Below are positions 1 to 8,195 of a DNA stretch of 41,228 nucleotides, in pieces (position 1 is the stretch's first letter; every line of letters starts with the position of its first letter). This DNA is from Anaerolineales bacterium (GTDB taxonomy: Bacteria > Chloroflexota > Anaerolineae > Anaerolineales > Villigracilaceae). The notes beneath the pieces are model-generated. The model did no database searches. It saw only the letters and a list, made by a program, of their open reading frames with translations, and was not told where the DNA came from. Location of the stretch: assembly GCA_030824405.1 (NCBI GenBank), contig JAVBXV010000062.1, positions 1-41,228 on the forward strand. The letters run 5' to 3'. Made by a program: the position numbers and the translations under genes.

Positions 1-68
1 GCCATCGCTGGTGTTGCTGCTTCGCTCATTTTGACACTTATGTCTTCTGATAGATTTTTTGTATTCAT
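1..68 (-). CDS. Unknown protein, N-terminus only (runs off window)
   Basis: An ATG at 66-68 on the minus strand opens a frame that continues past the window edge, giving 22 residues that begin MNTKNLSEDISVKMSE. A good ribosome binding site, AGGAG, lies 10 nt upstream at 79-83. The leader from 58 to 94 is identical to the leader of the DUF6326-like gene at 611. The first residues (MNT) are also shared, so the two gene starts look like copies of one another. Too little is present to name a family. The gene would be the last member of the minus-strand cluster that starts with the MalT-like regulator. Confidence 0.6.
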   Translation of the reverse strand, partial: MNTKNLSEDISVKMSEAATPAM

Positions 69-94
69 TTTTGTATTACTCCTTTTTTTATTTA
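58..94 (-). repeat. 37-bp direct repeat, copy 1 (translation start leader)
   Basis: Identical over 37 bp to 601-637. Each copy carries AGGAG and the ATG of the gene that follows it on the minus strand, so the repeat is a duplicated ribosome binding site plus the first codons. Confidence 0.85.
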
Positions 95-152
95 AAAGCG
101 GTATGGTTTGTCATTTCAATTTATCTTGATTTATTAGATTTTGTTGTTAGGG

Positions 153-611
153 CTAACTTTCCTGTTTAGGCCACTTCCAGGCATAACGGATAATGAGACA
201 AAGAAGAATCACTTCTAAAGCCGCGGCAAAATACATATGCAACCAAGCCACTCCTGTCAAATTAAACAACATATAAGGAATAAATATTGTAGCCACGATT
301 ATGTTTGTCCAACGATTTACTTTAACCGGCAGGGCAACAGAAAGGAAAATCATAAGAACTGGAATTGCTACAAAAAACATTGCTACCATTAGAAAGACAT
401 AGGTAATGTCAAATGTAAATACTTTTCCTGCCAGAATCTCTTCTATTTTGCCCGGCATATATAAGTGGAAATGATCTACATAGCTGTAGAGAAACATGAA
501 ACTCGTCCACATTGCTGCAATCTTCAGTTTCAAACTGACTTTGATGTCTTCCATTTCAGTGGTCGTGTTGTTTGTACTCATTTTTATTGCTCCTTTGTTG
601 TTTGTATTCAT
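153..611 (-). CDS. DUF6326-like four-helix membrane protein
   Basis: The protein has about 152 residues: a polar N-terminus, then four hydrophobic stretches, ending in KWPKQES. The order of segments (AAMWTSFMFLYSYVDHFHLY, then a long Val/Phe/Leu helix, then NRWTNIIVATIF, then a last helix ending RYAWKW) fits the DUF6326 family as I remember it; its function is unknown. Two starts are possible. The ATG at 611 has AGGAG 10 nt upstream and the ATG at 581 has AAAGGAG 8 nt upstream; the family-like part starts only after the second. The upstream small gene is in the same frame with no stop between, so a read-through fusion protein is possible, but the dedicated ribosome binding sites argue for separate initiation. 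Confidence 0.6.
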   Translation of the reverse strand: MNTNNKGAIKMSTNNTTTEMEDIKVSLKLKIAAMWTSFMFLYSYVDHFHLYMPGKIEEILAGKVFTFDITYVFLMVAMFFVAIPVLMIFLSVALPVKVNRWTNIIVATIFIPYMLFNLTGVAWLHMYFAAALEVILLCLIIRYAWKWPKQES

Positions 612-637
612 TTTTGTATTACTCCTTTTTTTATTTA
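601..637 (-). repeat. 37-bp direct repeat, copy 2 (translation start leader)
   Basis: Second copy of the 58-94 repeat. It holds the ribosome binding site and start codon used for the DUF6326-like gene. Confidence 0.85.
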
Positions 638-860
638 GAATTTGTTGACTCAAAGTGACTGTTATCTGGTTCACCGAAACGAGTGGAAGACCGAGGTCAC
701 GTACCTTTCGCAGCAACCCATATAGGGCGGGCTGATCAGGCACAGGTCCAGAAAGAAGCGTGGTTCCATCCTCTTCCAGCGTGATGGACATGCCGTCGAA
801 CCAGTCTGCCCAGTGGGCATCCAGATGCCCTGCGATCCGAATTTCGTAGAAGTGAGTCAT
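612..860 (-). CDS. Short MT-x-x-YEIRI protein, stop codon lost, open into next gene
   Basis: The ATG at 858-860 starts MTHFYEIRIAGHLDAHW, followed by WFDGMSITLEEDG and ending near LRKVRDLGLPLVSVNQI. I recall short proteins of this type, about 70-80 residues, beside MalT/LuxR regulators in Chloroflexota; their function is unknown. No stop follows. The frame continues through LSQQILNKKRSNTK into the ATG of the DUF6326-like gene, so the natural stop appears to have been removed by a deletion that joined the gene to the tail of a lost neighbour (compare 1800-2014). The product may be a fusion with the membrane protein or simply a gene with a ragged end. A broken second copy lies at 1961-2014. Confidence 0.55.
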
Positions 861-953
861 CGTCAATGCACACAAATATACTGACAGGGAGAGTTGTCGT
901 TTAGAACCAAAAGTATTGTTTTGAGTATTGTTTTTGGGGTAGAGCAAACCCAA
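831..953 (-). repeat. Diverged duplicate segment A (regulator tail, spacer, small-gene start)
   Basis: Matches 1984-2107 along its length. Shared landmarks in the same order are TGCGATCCGAATTTCGTAGA, the small-gene start codon, TTAGAACCAAAAGT, TTTTGAGTATTG and AGAGCAA. In segment B the right end is the last codons of the MalT-like regulator. Here the same GLL codons survive but no regulator gene lies upstream, so this is the scar of a duplicated and deleted cassette. Confidence 0.75.
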
Positions 954-982
954 CTCAGGTAACCCGCCGCCGTTTCGCCAAT

Positions 983-1780
983 CTATGCCAATCCAAGCAC
1001 AAGACCCAGGATCAGAAATAAAAAGTAAATACTTTGCCCGGAATGCAAAATGATAGGGAACCAGTTGCTGCAGAAGTTCTTTCCGCTCCAGGCAAAGATC
1101 AGGTTGGCGGGCAGCCCCGCCAGAATGCCCCAAGGTTGGTGCAAATGGTAGAACGAGAACAGAATGCCATTGGCAACCCAATCCCATTTTCCAAAAGCAC
1201 CATTCATCTTGGGGAGCAATACGCCACGGAATAAAAATTCTTCCCCCAGGAATGTGTTGAACAATGCAAGTGTTGCAAAGAGTCCTAACAGGCTCCATTG
1301 CCCAATCCATTGTTTTTGCATTTCAGGAGTGAACAAGGTAGTGGCGTCATACCCGGCAGGCTGGGCAAAAAAGGGGAAGAGGGTCACCCAAAAGTATTCC
1401 AGCCATTCTCCCAATCCGATCTCAAGCAAGGCAACCAGAACGATCAAAGGGACAAGCCACCACCATAGGCTTTTTTGCGTCAGTCCCGTTCTAGGCGAGA
1501 CAGGATGATTCAACCAAAAACGGCGGCGGATTGTTTCAAAGCACAGGTTGCCCTCTTCACGATATAGAATCCACATAGAAAGGATGAACTGCCAGATCAA
1601 ACCACCGATGAGAAGTTTGATGCGCAATAACGCCGCCTCAACTGCGCCAAGACCTGAACTGAGGAAAGGATATACTCCCCAGCCTAAAATCCACATAGGA
1701 ATTGCGGCGGCAGCCCAAATCAACAGGGTTTCCCTCAAACTGTATTGGGAGATTGGTGAAATGTTATTTTTGTACTCCAT
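983..1780 (-). CDS. CPBP-family intramembrane protease (Abi/CAAX-type)
   Basis: The 265-residue protein is polytopic, with about seven hydrophobic segments. It carries the three CPBP motifs: a double glutamate with arginine in LGEEFLFRG (E180, E181, R185), a histidine motif in FSFYHLHQP (H212) and a late histidine in ILHSGQS (H246). These residues are expected to bind zinc and cleave a peptide within the membrane. In bacteria the family acts in prenyl-type processing, bacteriocin self-immunity or regulated proteolysis; the substrate here cannot be told. The ATG at 1780 has TGGAG 7 nt upstream. The gene sits between two copies of a decayed cassette and its stop at 983 is about 30 bp from the regulator-tail scar, so it may have been present before the duplication or inserted later. 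Confidence 0.85.
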   Translation of the reverse strand: MEYKNNISPISQYSLRETLLIWAAAAIPMWILGWGVYPFLSSGLGAVEAALLRIKLLIGGLIWQFILSMWILYREEGNLCFETIRRRFWLNHPVSPRTGLTQKSLWWWLVPLIVLVALLEIGLGEWLEYFWVTLFPFFAQPAGYDATTLFTPEMQKQWIGQWSLLGLFATLALFNTFLGEEFLFRGVLLPKMNGAFGKWDWVANGILFSFYHLHQPWGILAGLPANLIFAWSGKNFCSNWFPIILHSGQSIYFLFLILGLVLGLA

Positions 1781-1799
1781 GATTTATCTCCATTTATTT

Positions 1800-2014
1800 T
1801 TAGAATTTTGTTTGAGCAATTTCCTGCCCAGTGTCTTCGGGCTGGGAAACGAACGCAGATGAGTTAAATCCCTTGGCGATCAGCCACACACCAATGGACA
1901 TCTCCCACAAGCCGCCTGGAATCGAATGAAATCTTATACGACAAGCCGTCGAACCCGTCCTCTCACTGAGTATCCACATGTTCTGCGATCCGAATTTCGT
2001 AGAGTTGGGTCATC
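1800..2014 (-). pseudogene. Remnant: start of MT-x-x-YEIRI gene joined to DUF4386-like tail
   Basis: Reading leftward from the ATG at 2012-2014, the frame gives MTQLYEIRIAEHVDTQ, then TGA where the intact copy has TGG (Trp), then EDGFDGLS, which still aligns to the intact small gene. Soon after, homology moves to another frame, which reads SIPGGLWEMSIGVWLIAKGF and ends KF-stop at 1800-1802. That tail looks like the C-terminus of a DUF4386-type membrane protein (from memory). So two genes were fused by deletion and both are dead. The 3' end and following spacer resemble the sequence at 630-660, showing that the same ancestral gene end existed in both cassette copies. Confidence 0.65.
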
Positions 2015-2107
2015 ATTAACGTGCGCGAATATAACGGCAGGGCAGACCTGCCGTTAGAACCAAAAGTGTTGTTTTGAGTATTGTCTGGAGGTTAGAGCAA
2101 GCCCAGT
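1984..2107 (-). repeat. Diverged duplicate segment B
   Basis: Partner of 831-953. Here the segment begins in the intact MalT-like regulator (last codons and stop at 2092-2094), crosses the spacer and enters the broken small gene. Confidence 0.75.
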
Positions 2108-4797
2108 TTGCGGGCGCGGGCGACGGCTTCGGTGCGGCTTTTGGCTTGCAGTTTGGCAAAAATGCGCAGGTTATGCCCCTTGATCGTGCTCAATGCCACA
2201 AACAGTTTCTGAGTAATTTCCTGATTGGAAAGTCCCTGTGCAATGAGACATAATACTTCGAGTTCGCGCTCACTCAAAGGGTCGATCAGTTCAGTTTTGG
2301 GTTTTTGAAGTTGTGTCGGTTGAGAAAACCCTGCCAAAAGTTTTTCCACATAACCAAACAAAGGCTGAACTTCAGTCCGCGCCGAGCTTTCAAGCGCAGA
2401 TCGTAAATCCAAAATCAACAATCGTATGAGTTCACCTTCGTCAACGAAAAGCCGCCAATAGCCTTCTGACTCGGCAAGTTTTAGGGCTTGCTCCAGCGAG
2501 GTGATGGCGTTTGCCTGTTCTCCCTTTGATTGGAAGGCAAGTGACAACGTGATCAAAATCTCGATCTGGCTGGCAAGGCGGTTTTGAGTTTCTGCCAGTT
2601 TCAAATGACGTTCCAATGAACTCACCACATCACTGAAATTAACATTGACTTCCGCCAGTGCGATTCTTGCCAGTGTAACGCGCTCAAACTCATGCAGATA
2701 ATCAGGAGCATCGCGCAAAGATAACCCGCTCTTGCGCGCCCATGTCTGCGCGTTCATAAGCTGCTCTTGCTTGAGATATATGCGCGCCTTCATCGCACCC
2801 ACAGGGCGTAGATTGGGAATGGGCGTGCGCACGTAAAAACGCTGAGCTTCATCCAATGCTTCCAGCGCGGCGTCGTGATCACCTTCAGATTCTTTCAAAT
2901 AGGCCTGTGCCAAACTCTTGCGATATGCCCAATCTACAATGGGGGTTTGCCTGCCGAGTTCAAAGGATTTTTGTAAATGACTTGCAGCGCGTTCATCCTC
3001 ACCCATTTCGTGATACAGCAGACCCAAACCCAAATGGTGATGTGCAGTAATGCTTTCTACGCCATGCGTTGTCGCCAATTTCAAGGCTGTCTGATAGACC
3101 TGAATCGCATCGCGCAGCCGCCCTTGTGCAATCAGAATATCCGCCTTGGCAAACGAAGTAGCAACCGCAAAAGCAAAATTATCCGCCTGTTGTGCCGCAT
3201 CCACCCAACTGTTCATGAATGGATACACCTTGTCCAACTCGCCGCTTGCCCAATGTGTGAAGCTCAAAATCGCCGATGCCTGCGCCTGCATAAATTCATC
3301 ATCAGGCGGCGCCATGTCTTGCGCCATTTCAGCGAATTTGACCGTGTCGGCAAACCGATTCTGCACTTGCGCGTTGAAGGCGCGCGCCATTGCGATCCGC
3401 ACAGGCAGCGCACGGAATTGTTCTGCTTCAACGATCACCAGATCTTCAAGCGGATTCTTTAAACAGGCTTCGGCATCCTTCAAACTTGACTCGCTCGCCT
3501 CAGCATTGCCCGCATCCATATAGGACCAACCCATTTGCGTTAACAGCACAGGACGAACCCGCCTCACACTTAACGGAAGCTGGTTCACCCACCCGAGCCA
3601 GGTGCCAGTCTGGAAGGTTTCGTCCATGCCCAACCAGGCGCTCTCTGTCAGCCGGGCAGCTCGTTCAAAATCTTCGGCGGAGATGGCGTACCGAAACGCC
3701 TCACCAACATCACCGTTCTGCTCAAACCATTCACTCGCGCGGATGTTTATTCCCGCAACCTCTTCCTTACCAAGCTTCTGATTCAATCGTTGACGAAGCA
3801 GGTCGCGGAAAAGATGATGATAGCGATACCAGCGCCGTTCATCATCCAATGAAATAACGAAGAGGTTGGCGCGTTCCAACTGTTCCAATATCTCCTGTGC
3901 TGAGTTTTTTTCACCCTGCCACAAGGCATCACACAATGAGCCACTCAAACGGTTCAGGATGGATGTGCGTAATAAAAACCCTTGCAGGGATTCGGATTGT
4001 TTTTGCAGTACTTCTTCCAGCAGATAATCGAGCACAAATTGATTCGCTCCGCTGAACGAATGGATGAATTCAGCCGCATCTACCTTGCCCTGCATGGAGA
4101 GCGCCGCCAATTGCAGTCCCGCCACCCAGCCCTCGGTGCGGGCTTCCAGCACGGCAATATCTTGACTGGAAAGATCCAACCCCATGACCTGGTTAAGAAA
4201 ATCGGCGGCTTCGTTTTCGGTAAAACGCAATTCAGCGGTGCGGATCTCCGTCAATTGGTTTTTGGCACGTAACCGGGCGAGTGGCAGTGCGGGGTCTTCG
4301 CGGGTGGTGATAATCAGGTGCATCTGTTGGGGCGTATGCTCCACGAGAAATGCCAATAATTCATCCACTGCTCGAGAATCGACCGCGTGAAGATCATCGA
4401 GGACGAGGATGAAATCATCTTCAATTGAGCTTAATTCGTTGAGAAGTGTGGTTAATAATTCGTTTGGGGTTATCGGCTGCGACGATTGAAGCGCCACCAA
4501 CACACCGTCACCGACGCCAGAGATCAGGGTTTGCAGAGCAGTGACAAGGTAAGTCAGGAAGCGGGCGGCATCGCCGTCATTTTCATCCAGCGAAATCCAC
4601 GCGGCAGGGATCTTGCACATCTCCAACCATTCGCAAACCAGCGTAGTCTTGCCAAATCCAGCCGGAGCGGAGATCAAGGTCAGTTTGCGTCCAGCCCGAA
4701 TCCCTTCAGAGAGCGCTTCGTTAATCCGTTTGCGAAGAACCAGGTCACGTTTGAGTGTTGGGATGTTGGTCTTTGTTTTGATAAGAAGGCTGGGCAT
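2092..4797 (-). CDS. MalT/LuxR-type large ATPase transcriptional regulator
   Basis: About 901 residues. The N-terminus has a P-loop (SAPAGFGKTTL) and a Walker B strand (FILVLDDLH), giving a STAND-type NTPase. The middle is a long helical tetratricopeptide-like region. The C-terminus is a LuxR helix-turn-helix (LSERELEVLCLIAQGLSNQE, then TIKGHNLRIFAKL). Family members act as ligand-gated activators: the sensor repeats bind an inducer and nucleotide exchange allows DNA binding. The third part of the HTH reads KGHNLRIFAKL instead of the usual KTHLxNIYxKL, a mild oddity. I chose the ATG at 4797 (MPSLLIKTK); a TTG five codons upstream is also in frame, and neither has a strong ribosome binding site. 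The genes downstream are degenerate, so the original target operon may be partly lost. Confidence 0.85.
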   Translation of the reverse strand: MPSLLIKTKTNIPTLKRDLVLRKRINEALSEGIRAGRKLTLISAPAGFGKTTLVCEWLEMCKIPAAWISLDENDGDAARFLTYLVTALQTLISGVGDGVLVALQSSQPITPNELLTTLLNELSSIEDDFILVLDDLHAVDSRAVDELLAFLVEHTPQQMHLIITTREDPALPLARLRAKNQLTEIRTAELRFTENEAADFLNQVMGLDLSSQDIAVLEARTEGWVAGLQLAALSMQGKVDAAEFIHSFSGANQFVLDYLLEEVLQKQSESLQGFLLRTSILNRLSGSLCDALWQGEKNSAQEILEQLERANLFVISLDDERRWYRYHHLFRDLLRQRLNQKLGKEEVAGINIRASEWFEQNGDVGEAFRYAISAEDFERAARLTESAWLGMDETFQTGTWLGWVNQLPLSVRRVRPVLLTQMGWSYMDAGNAEASESSLKDAEACLKNPLEDLVIVEAEQFRALPVRIAMARAFNAQVQNRFADTVKFAEMAQDMAPPDDEFMQAQASAILSFTHWASGELDKVYPFMNSWVDAAQQADNFAFAVATSFAKADILIAQGRLRDAIQVYQTALKLATTHGVESITAHHHLGLGLLYHEMGEDERAASHLQKSFELGRQTPIVDWAYRKSLAQAYLKESEGDHDAALEALDEAQRFYVRTPIPNLRPVGAMKARIYLKQEQLMNAQTWARKSGLSLRDAPDYLHEFERVTLARIALAEVNVNFSDVVSSLERHLKLAETQNRLASQIEILITLSLAFQSKGEQANAITSLEQALKLAESEGYWRLFVDEGELIRLLILDLRSALESSARTEVQPLFGYVEKLLAGFSQPTQLQKPKTELIDPLSERELEVLCLIAQGLSNQEITQKLFVALSTIKGHNLRIFAKLQAKSRTEAVARARKLGLL

Positions 4798-5059
4798 AGA
4801 AGGGGGTTCCAAAACTGTTTTGAAAGACTGCCTTTATGTACGTTTGGGGTTCACTATGGTTGTTTATGAAGCATATCTTCACACCAGGCAAAACCAGCCT
4901 CGTAGTCATCATATACTGTGTTCCCTTGAGACACCATCGCCAATGCAATATTCGGATGTGCAAGGGCGGTGTGTGTGGACATACTTCAATTTTATCAGGA
5001 AGAGTATCTTTATAGCTCGGCCAGTGTATTAGAATCAAACTAAAACTCAGGAGTTTTCA

Positions 5060-5761
5060 TTGAACAACTATATTGCACTCGCGCTTACCTTTGGACTTTC
5101 GGTTGCCTTCCTGCGCTTGATGGATTTTATTGCCCATCGCGGTTGGATGGACAGCAAACTCAGCCGCAAGGTGATCCACATTGGGACGGGTCCGCTGTTT
5201 GTATTGTGCTGGTTCCTATTCAAAGACACGCCTGATGCCCGCTGGCTGGCTGCTCTGGTTCCTTTCGCGATCACCGTGCAGTTTGCGCTGATCGGTTTGG
5301 GCATCTTGAAGGATGAGGCATCCGTAAAAGCCATGTCTCGCACGGGCGACCCGAAGGAAATTTTGCGCGGCCCGTTATTTTACGGGATCATGTTCGTGGT
5401 GTTGACATTGGTCTACTGGAAAGACTCGCCCATCGGGATCATCGCGTTGATGATGATGTGCGGCGGTGACGGCATCGCGGATGTGGTTGGGCGGCGCATC
5501 GCTTCTCCCAAACTGCCGTGGAGCAAGGATAAATCTGTGGCGGGTACGTTGGGCGTTTTTGTAGGCGGCTGGGTGATGTCTGCTGTCATTATTTATATTT
5601 TTGTTGCGGCGGGAGTATTTGCAGGCCCGTTCACAAATTATCTTCTGCCGATCACAAGCATTGCGCTGGCAGGAGCATTGGTGGAGTCACTGCATTACAG
5701 GGATATAGACAATATCAGCATGACATTGGCATCTGCATTGGTCGGGCATTTGTTCTTTTAA
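5060..5761 (+). CDS. Phytol/dolichol kinase-like integral membrane protein
   Basis: 233 residues with about six to seven transmembrane helices. Key motifs are LSRKVIHIGTGPLF near residue 35 and the block CGGDGIADVVGRR followed by LPWSKDKSVAGT, typical of the VTE5 phytol kinase/SEC59 dolichol kinase/DGK1 superfamily, which phosphorylates isoprenoid or lipid alcohols with CTP. In phototrophs it salvages phytol from chlorophyll; in non-phototrophs the substrate is usually unknown. The start is TTG at 5060 with an excellent CAGGAG 6 nt upstream. The gene is convergent with the SGNH gene, with only 9 bp between stops. A weak AT-rich hairpin (TTTTTGC 5763-5769 with GCAAAAA 5781-5787) lies at the junction. 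Confidence 0.8.
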   Translation: MNNYIALALTFGLSVAFLRLMDFIAHRGWMDSKLSRKVIHIGTGPLFVLCWFLFKDTPDARWLAALVPFAITVQFALIGLGILKDEASVKAMSRTGDPKEILRGPLFYGIMFVVLTLVYWKDSPIGIIALMMMCGGDGIADVVGRRIASPKLPWSKDKSVAGTLGVFVGGWVMSAVIIYIFVAAGVFAGPFTNYLLPITSIALAGALVESLHYRDIDNISMTLASALVGHLFF

Positions 5762-5770
5762 GTTTTTGCT

Positions 5771-6790
5771 TTATTTTCCTGCAAAAAGTTCATTCAATCC
5801 ATTTGCAAGTATTTGCGTGAACAAGACCTTGCCCTCGTCGCTCAAGTGGATCGAGTCTCGAAAGAATTCATGAGACAGGCGCGGATCATTTCCGTAATCC
5901 AGCACGAGGGCATGGTTTTCATTCAGGTAACTGGTCAGCGAGGCGATGTAGGCGTTTAATTCTGCATCAGGTTCATGTGTCTCCACTTTGATGCGGACAA
6001 AAATAAGCTGGATGTTGTTCTCATCTGCAATGCGGATCATATCAGGGAGAAAGGAACGCTCGATCTGCGCGTCAAAATTCAATTGATCGGGGGTGTACAA
6101 ATAGGCTTCGGCTGCGCCAACCGCATCTACAAGGGCTTTGGGTTCAAGGTCTGCTCCTGCAAAGATCTCGCCGAGTGCGTAATCGGTGCAATCTTCGTCA
6201 CAGCCGAAGAGGGGCGGAGCAAAATAACGGACATGAGTATCTATGCTGTTGCGGAGATCGGCGCGTGATACATACAGCGGGAAATATTTTTCAGCCGCGA
6301 TCTCCAGCGGATTCATCAAATTGACAAATGACTTTTGAATAAAGACAGGTTCGTTCCGACCTGCGTATTCGTCCACCAGATCGAAGTAGCTGCCATGCAC
6401 ACGGTAACCAGGCGCGGTGAGGATCGTGTCGCGAAAGACGACCAGCACGGTTTCAGGTTTGTAGGACGCATCTGCAATGCTGTTCTTGAGCAGCAAATAC
6501 CACAACGCCGAAGCAGAGCCAGGGATACCCATACTATATACAGACTTGCCTGTTTGCTGTGCGAGCGAGTCCACGTCCACGCCGAGGTTGAGAGTGGAAT
6601 CGCCGAGCAGAATGATCTGCGGGTGTTTCTCTTCAATGGCTTCCAAATAGTTGGTACGGACTTGACGATCCAATGCGGGGCCAGGGTCGCGGGGATAGGT
6701 CATCTCGTATCGGCGCGGGAGAATGGCCGAGGCGGCGATCATGATGATGGTGAGGATCAGGCTGAATTTAAGAAAGAAGCGCATGTCCAT
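5771..6790 (-). CDS. SGNH/AlgX-DltD-like protein, partner of MBOAT acyltransferase
   Basis: About 339 residues. An N-terminal signal anchor (RFFLKFSLILTIIMIAASAI) is followed by a periplasmic or external SGNH domain: the nucleophile block is IILLGDSTLNLGV, and the C-terminal Asp-His pair is FRDSIHLSDEG. Proteins of this kind work with AlgI/DltB-type MBOAT proteins to put acetyl or other acyl groups on exopolysaccharides. The start is uncertain: ATG at 6790 or two codons on at 6784, both just after the MBOAT stop at 6795. A longer frame from 6844 would overlap the MBOAT end and is unlikely. It is the third gene of the operon. Confidence 0.75.
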   Translation of the reverse strand: MDMRFFLKFSLILTIIMIAASAILPRRYEMTYPRDPGPALDRQVRTNYLEAIEEKHPQIILLGDSTLNLGVDVDSLAQQTGKSVYSMGIPGSASALWYLLLKNSIADASYKPETVLVVFRDTILTAPGYRVHGSYFDLVDEYAGRNEPVFIQKSFVNLMNPLEIAAEKYFPLYVSRADLRNSIDTHVRYFAPPLFGCDEDCTDYALGEIFAGADLEPKALVDAVGAAEAYLYTPDQLNFDAQIERSFLPDMIRIADENNIQLIFVRIKVETHEPDAELNAYIASLTSYLNENHALVLDYGNDPRLSHEFFRDSIHLSDEGKVLFTQILANGLNELFAGK

Positions 6791-6794
6791 CTCG

Positions 6795-8192
6795 CTAAAA
6801 TTGAAAGTAGATAAAATCTGAACTGGCCGAGTTGATGTAGACAACGATCAGGGCGGCTGCAATTGCATAGAAAGCGGCCTGCGCCCAACTTTCATTTGTG
6901 TATTGATCTATCAGGTGTTTCAGCAGCAGGGGCAATGAATATGCAAGCGCCATCGTCATTGTGATCAGGCCAAGAATGAATTCGTTATGTGTAGGGATAA
7001 ATGGCGAGTTGAGCAGAATGTGCAGCAGCCAAGTCATGGAAGGGGCGCGGAAGATCATCCAGCCAAAAACGATGAACGAGAACATTAGCAGCCATGCAAA
7101 AAATAATTTAAGTTTCGAGCTGGGTTTCCAATCACCGCGAATGCCTGCAAGTTGATAGGCTGTGATGAGCACGCCGTAATACAGACCCCAGATCACAAAG
7201 TTGAGACCTGCGCCATGCCACAACCCGCTGATGAACATGGTGACAAGCGGCGGAATGGACATGGCCAGATTCTCATTAAGTTTATAACGCAGTGCCATGC
7301 GCCGAACGGGGAAGAAAACATAATCGCGCAGCCAGGTGGAAAGGGAAATATGCCAGCGATTCCAAAAATCGGTGGGTGTGAGCGAAAGGTACGGCTGGTG
7401 AAAGTTTTCGGAAGTGTTGAAGCCAAGCAAAAAGGAAACCGCGCGCGAAAGATCTGTGTATGCGGAAAAATCTGCGAGGATCTGCAGGGTGTATCCGAGC
7501 GCGCCGCTTAATAACAAAAAGCCCGAAGGGTCGCTAAAACTAAAGACACGGTTGACCAGCACCTGCACGCTGTTGGCAATCACTAATTTTTTAAAGAAGC
7601 CCATCACCAACAGGGGCCAGGCTTTATAAAAAAATTCTGCCTGCCATGTGCGCGGCGCTTCGATCTGTGGCAATAGTTTTTGCGGACGTTCAATAGGCCC
7701 CGCCACGATCTGCGGAAAGTATGAAACATACAAGGCAAAGTCTACGAACGTGTGCGTGGGCTTGAGCGTGCCGCGTGAGACATCGATCATGTAGCCTAAT
7801 TTTTTCAGCGTGAAAAAGGAAAGCCCTGCTGGCAATACTATTTTCAGAAGCAGTTCATCGGCGCTGAAACCGAGCGTATTCAAAAATGACGCGACACTGC
7901 CACTGAAAAAATCAAAGTATTTGAAAAAAGCCAGCACGCCCAAATTGACGATGAGACTCAAGCCCATCACCAGGCGTTTGCGATCTGGATATGCGGCCAT
8001 GCCGCGTGCAAGAAAAAAATCAGCAGTGGTGGATGCGCCCAGCATAACGGCGTACCAAACCTGCACCGAACCATAAAAATAATAACTGGCGGCCAGCAAA
8101 ATTAAATTTTGCCAGCGCCTCTCGCGCACCCCCCAATACAAAACAAGAACGATCAGGAAGAAAAGTAAAAAATCGTAACTGGTAAAGGCCAT
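6795..8192 (-). CDS. MBOAT-family O-acyltransferase (AlgI-like)
   Basis: 465 residues with many transmembrane helices. Typical AlgI signatures are present: LPAGLSFFTLKKLGYMIDV, the block YFPQIVAGPIERP, the conserved NRWHISLSTWLRDY loop and the catalytic histidine motif SGLWHGAGLNF. The family moves acyl groups, usually acetyl, from the cytoplasm onto sugars or peptides at the outer face, with an SGNH partner; that partner is the next gene. The gene starts 3 bp after the stop of the PIG-L deacetylase, so the three are almost surely one transcript. The most likely role is O-acylation of a cell-surface or secreted polysaccharide. Confidence 0.9.
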   Translation of the reverse strand: MAFTSYDFLLFFLIVLVLYWGVRERRWQNLILLAASYYFYGSVQVWYAVMLGASTTADFFLARGMAAYPDRKRLVMGLSLIVNLGVLAFFKYFDFFSGSVASFLNTLGFSADELLLKIVLPAGLSFFTLKKLGYMIDVSRGTLKPTHTFVDFALYVSYFPQIVAGPIERPQKLLPQIEAPRTWQAEFFYKAWPLLVMGFFKKLVIANSVQVLVNRVFSFSDPSGFLLLSGALGYTLQILADFSAYTDLSRAVSFLLGFNTSENFHQPYLSLTPTDFWNRWHISLSTWLRDYVFFPVRRMALRYKLNENLAMSIPPLVTMFISGLWHGAGLNFVIWGLYYGVLITAYQLAGIRGDWKPSSKLKLFFAWLLMFSFIVFGWMIFRAPSMTWLLHILLNSPFIPTHNEFILGLITMTMALAYSLPLLLKHLIDQYTNESWAQAAFYAIAAALIVVYINSASSDFIYFQF

Positions 8193-8195
8193 GAA

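Noticed and set aside
1961-2014. In-frame TGA in the broken short gene as a second selenocysteine site
   Set aside because: The intact copy has Trp (TGG) there, not Cys; the frame is lost soon after and no proper hairpin follows. A nonsense mutation explains it.
2977-3857. Long plus-strand frames opposite the MalT-like gene
   Set aside because: They are antisense shadows caused by codon bias of the real gene; no start signals or family-like residues.
4745-5038. 97-codon minus frame over the start of the MalT-like gene
   Set aside because: It overlaps the regulator N-terminus in another frame, has no ribosome binding site, and its composition (Pro, His, Trp, Gln) is not protein-like. It is the upstream region of two genes.
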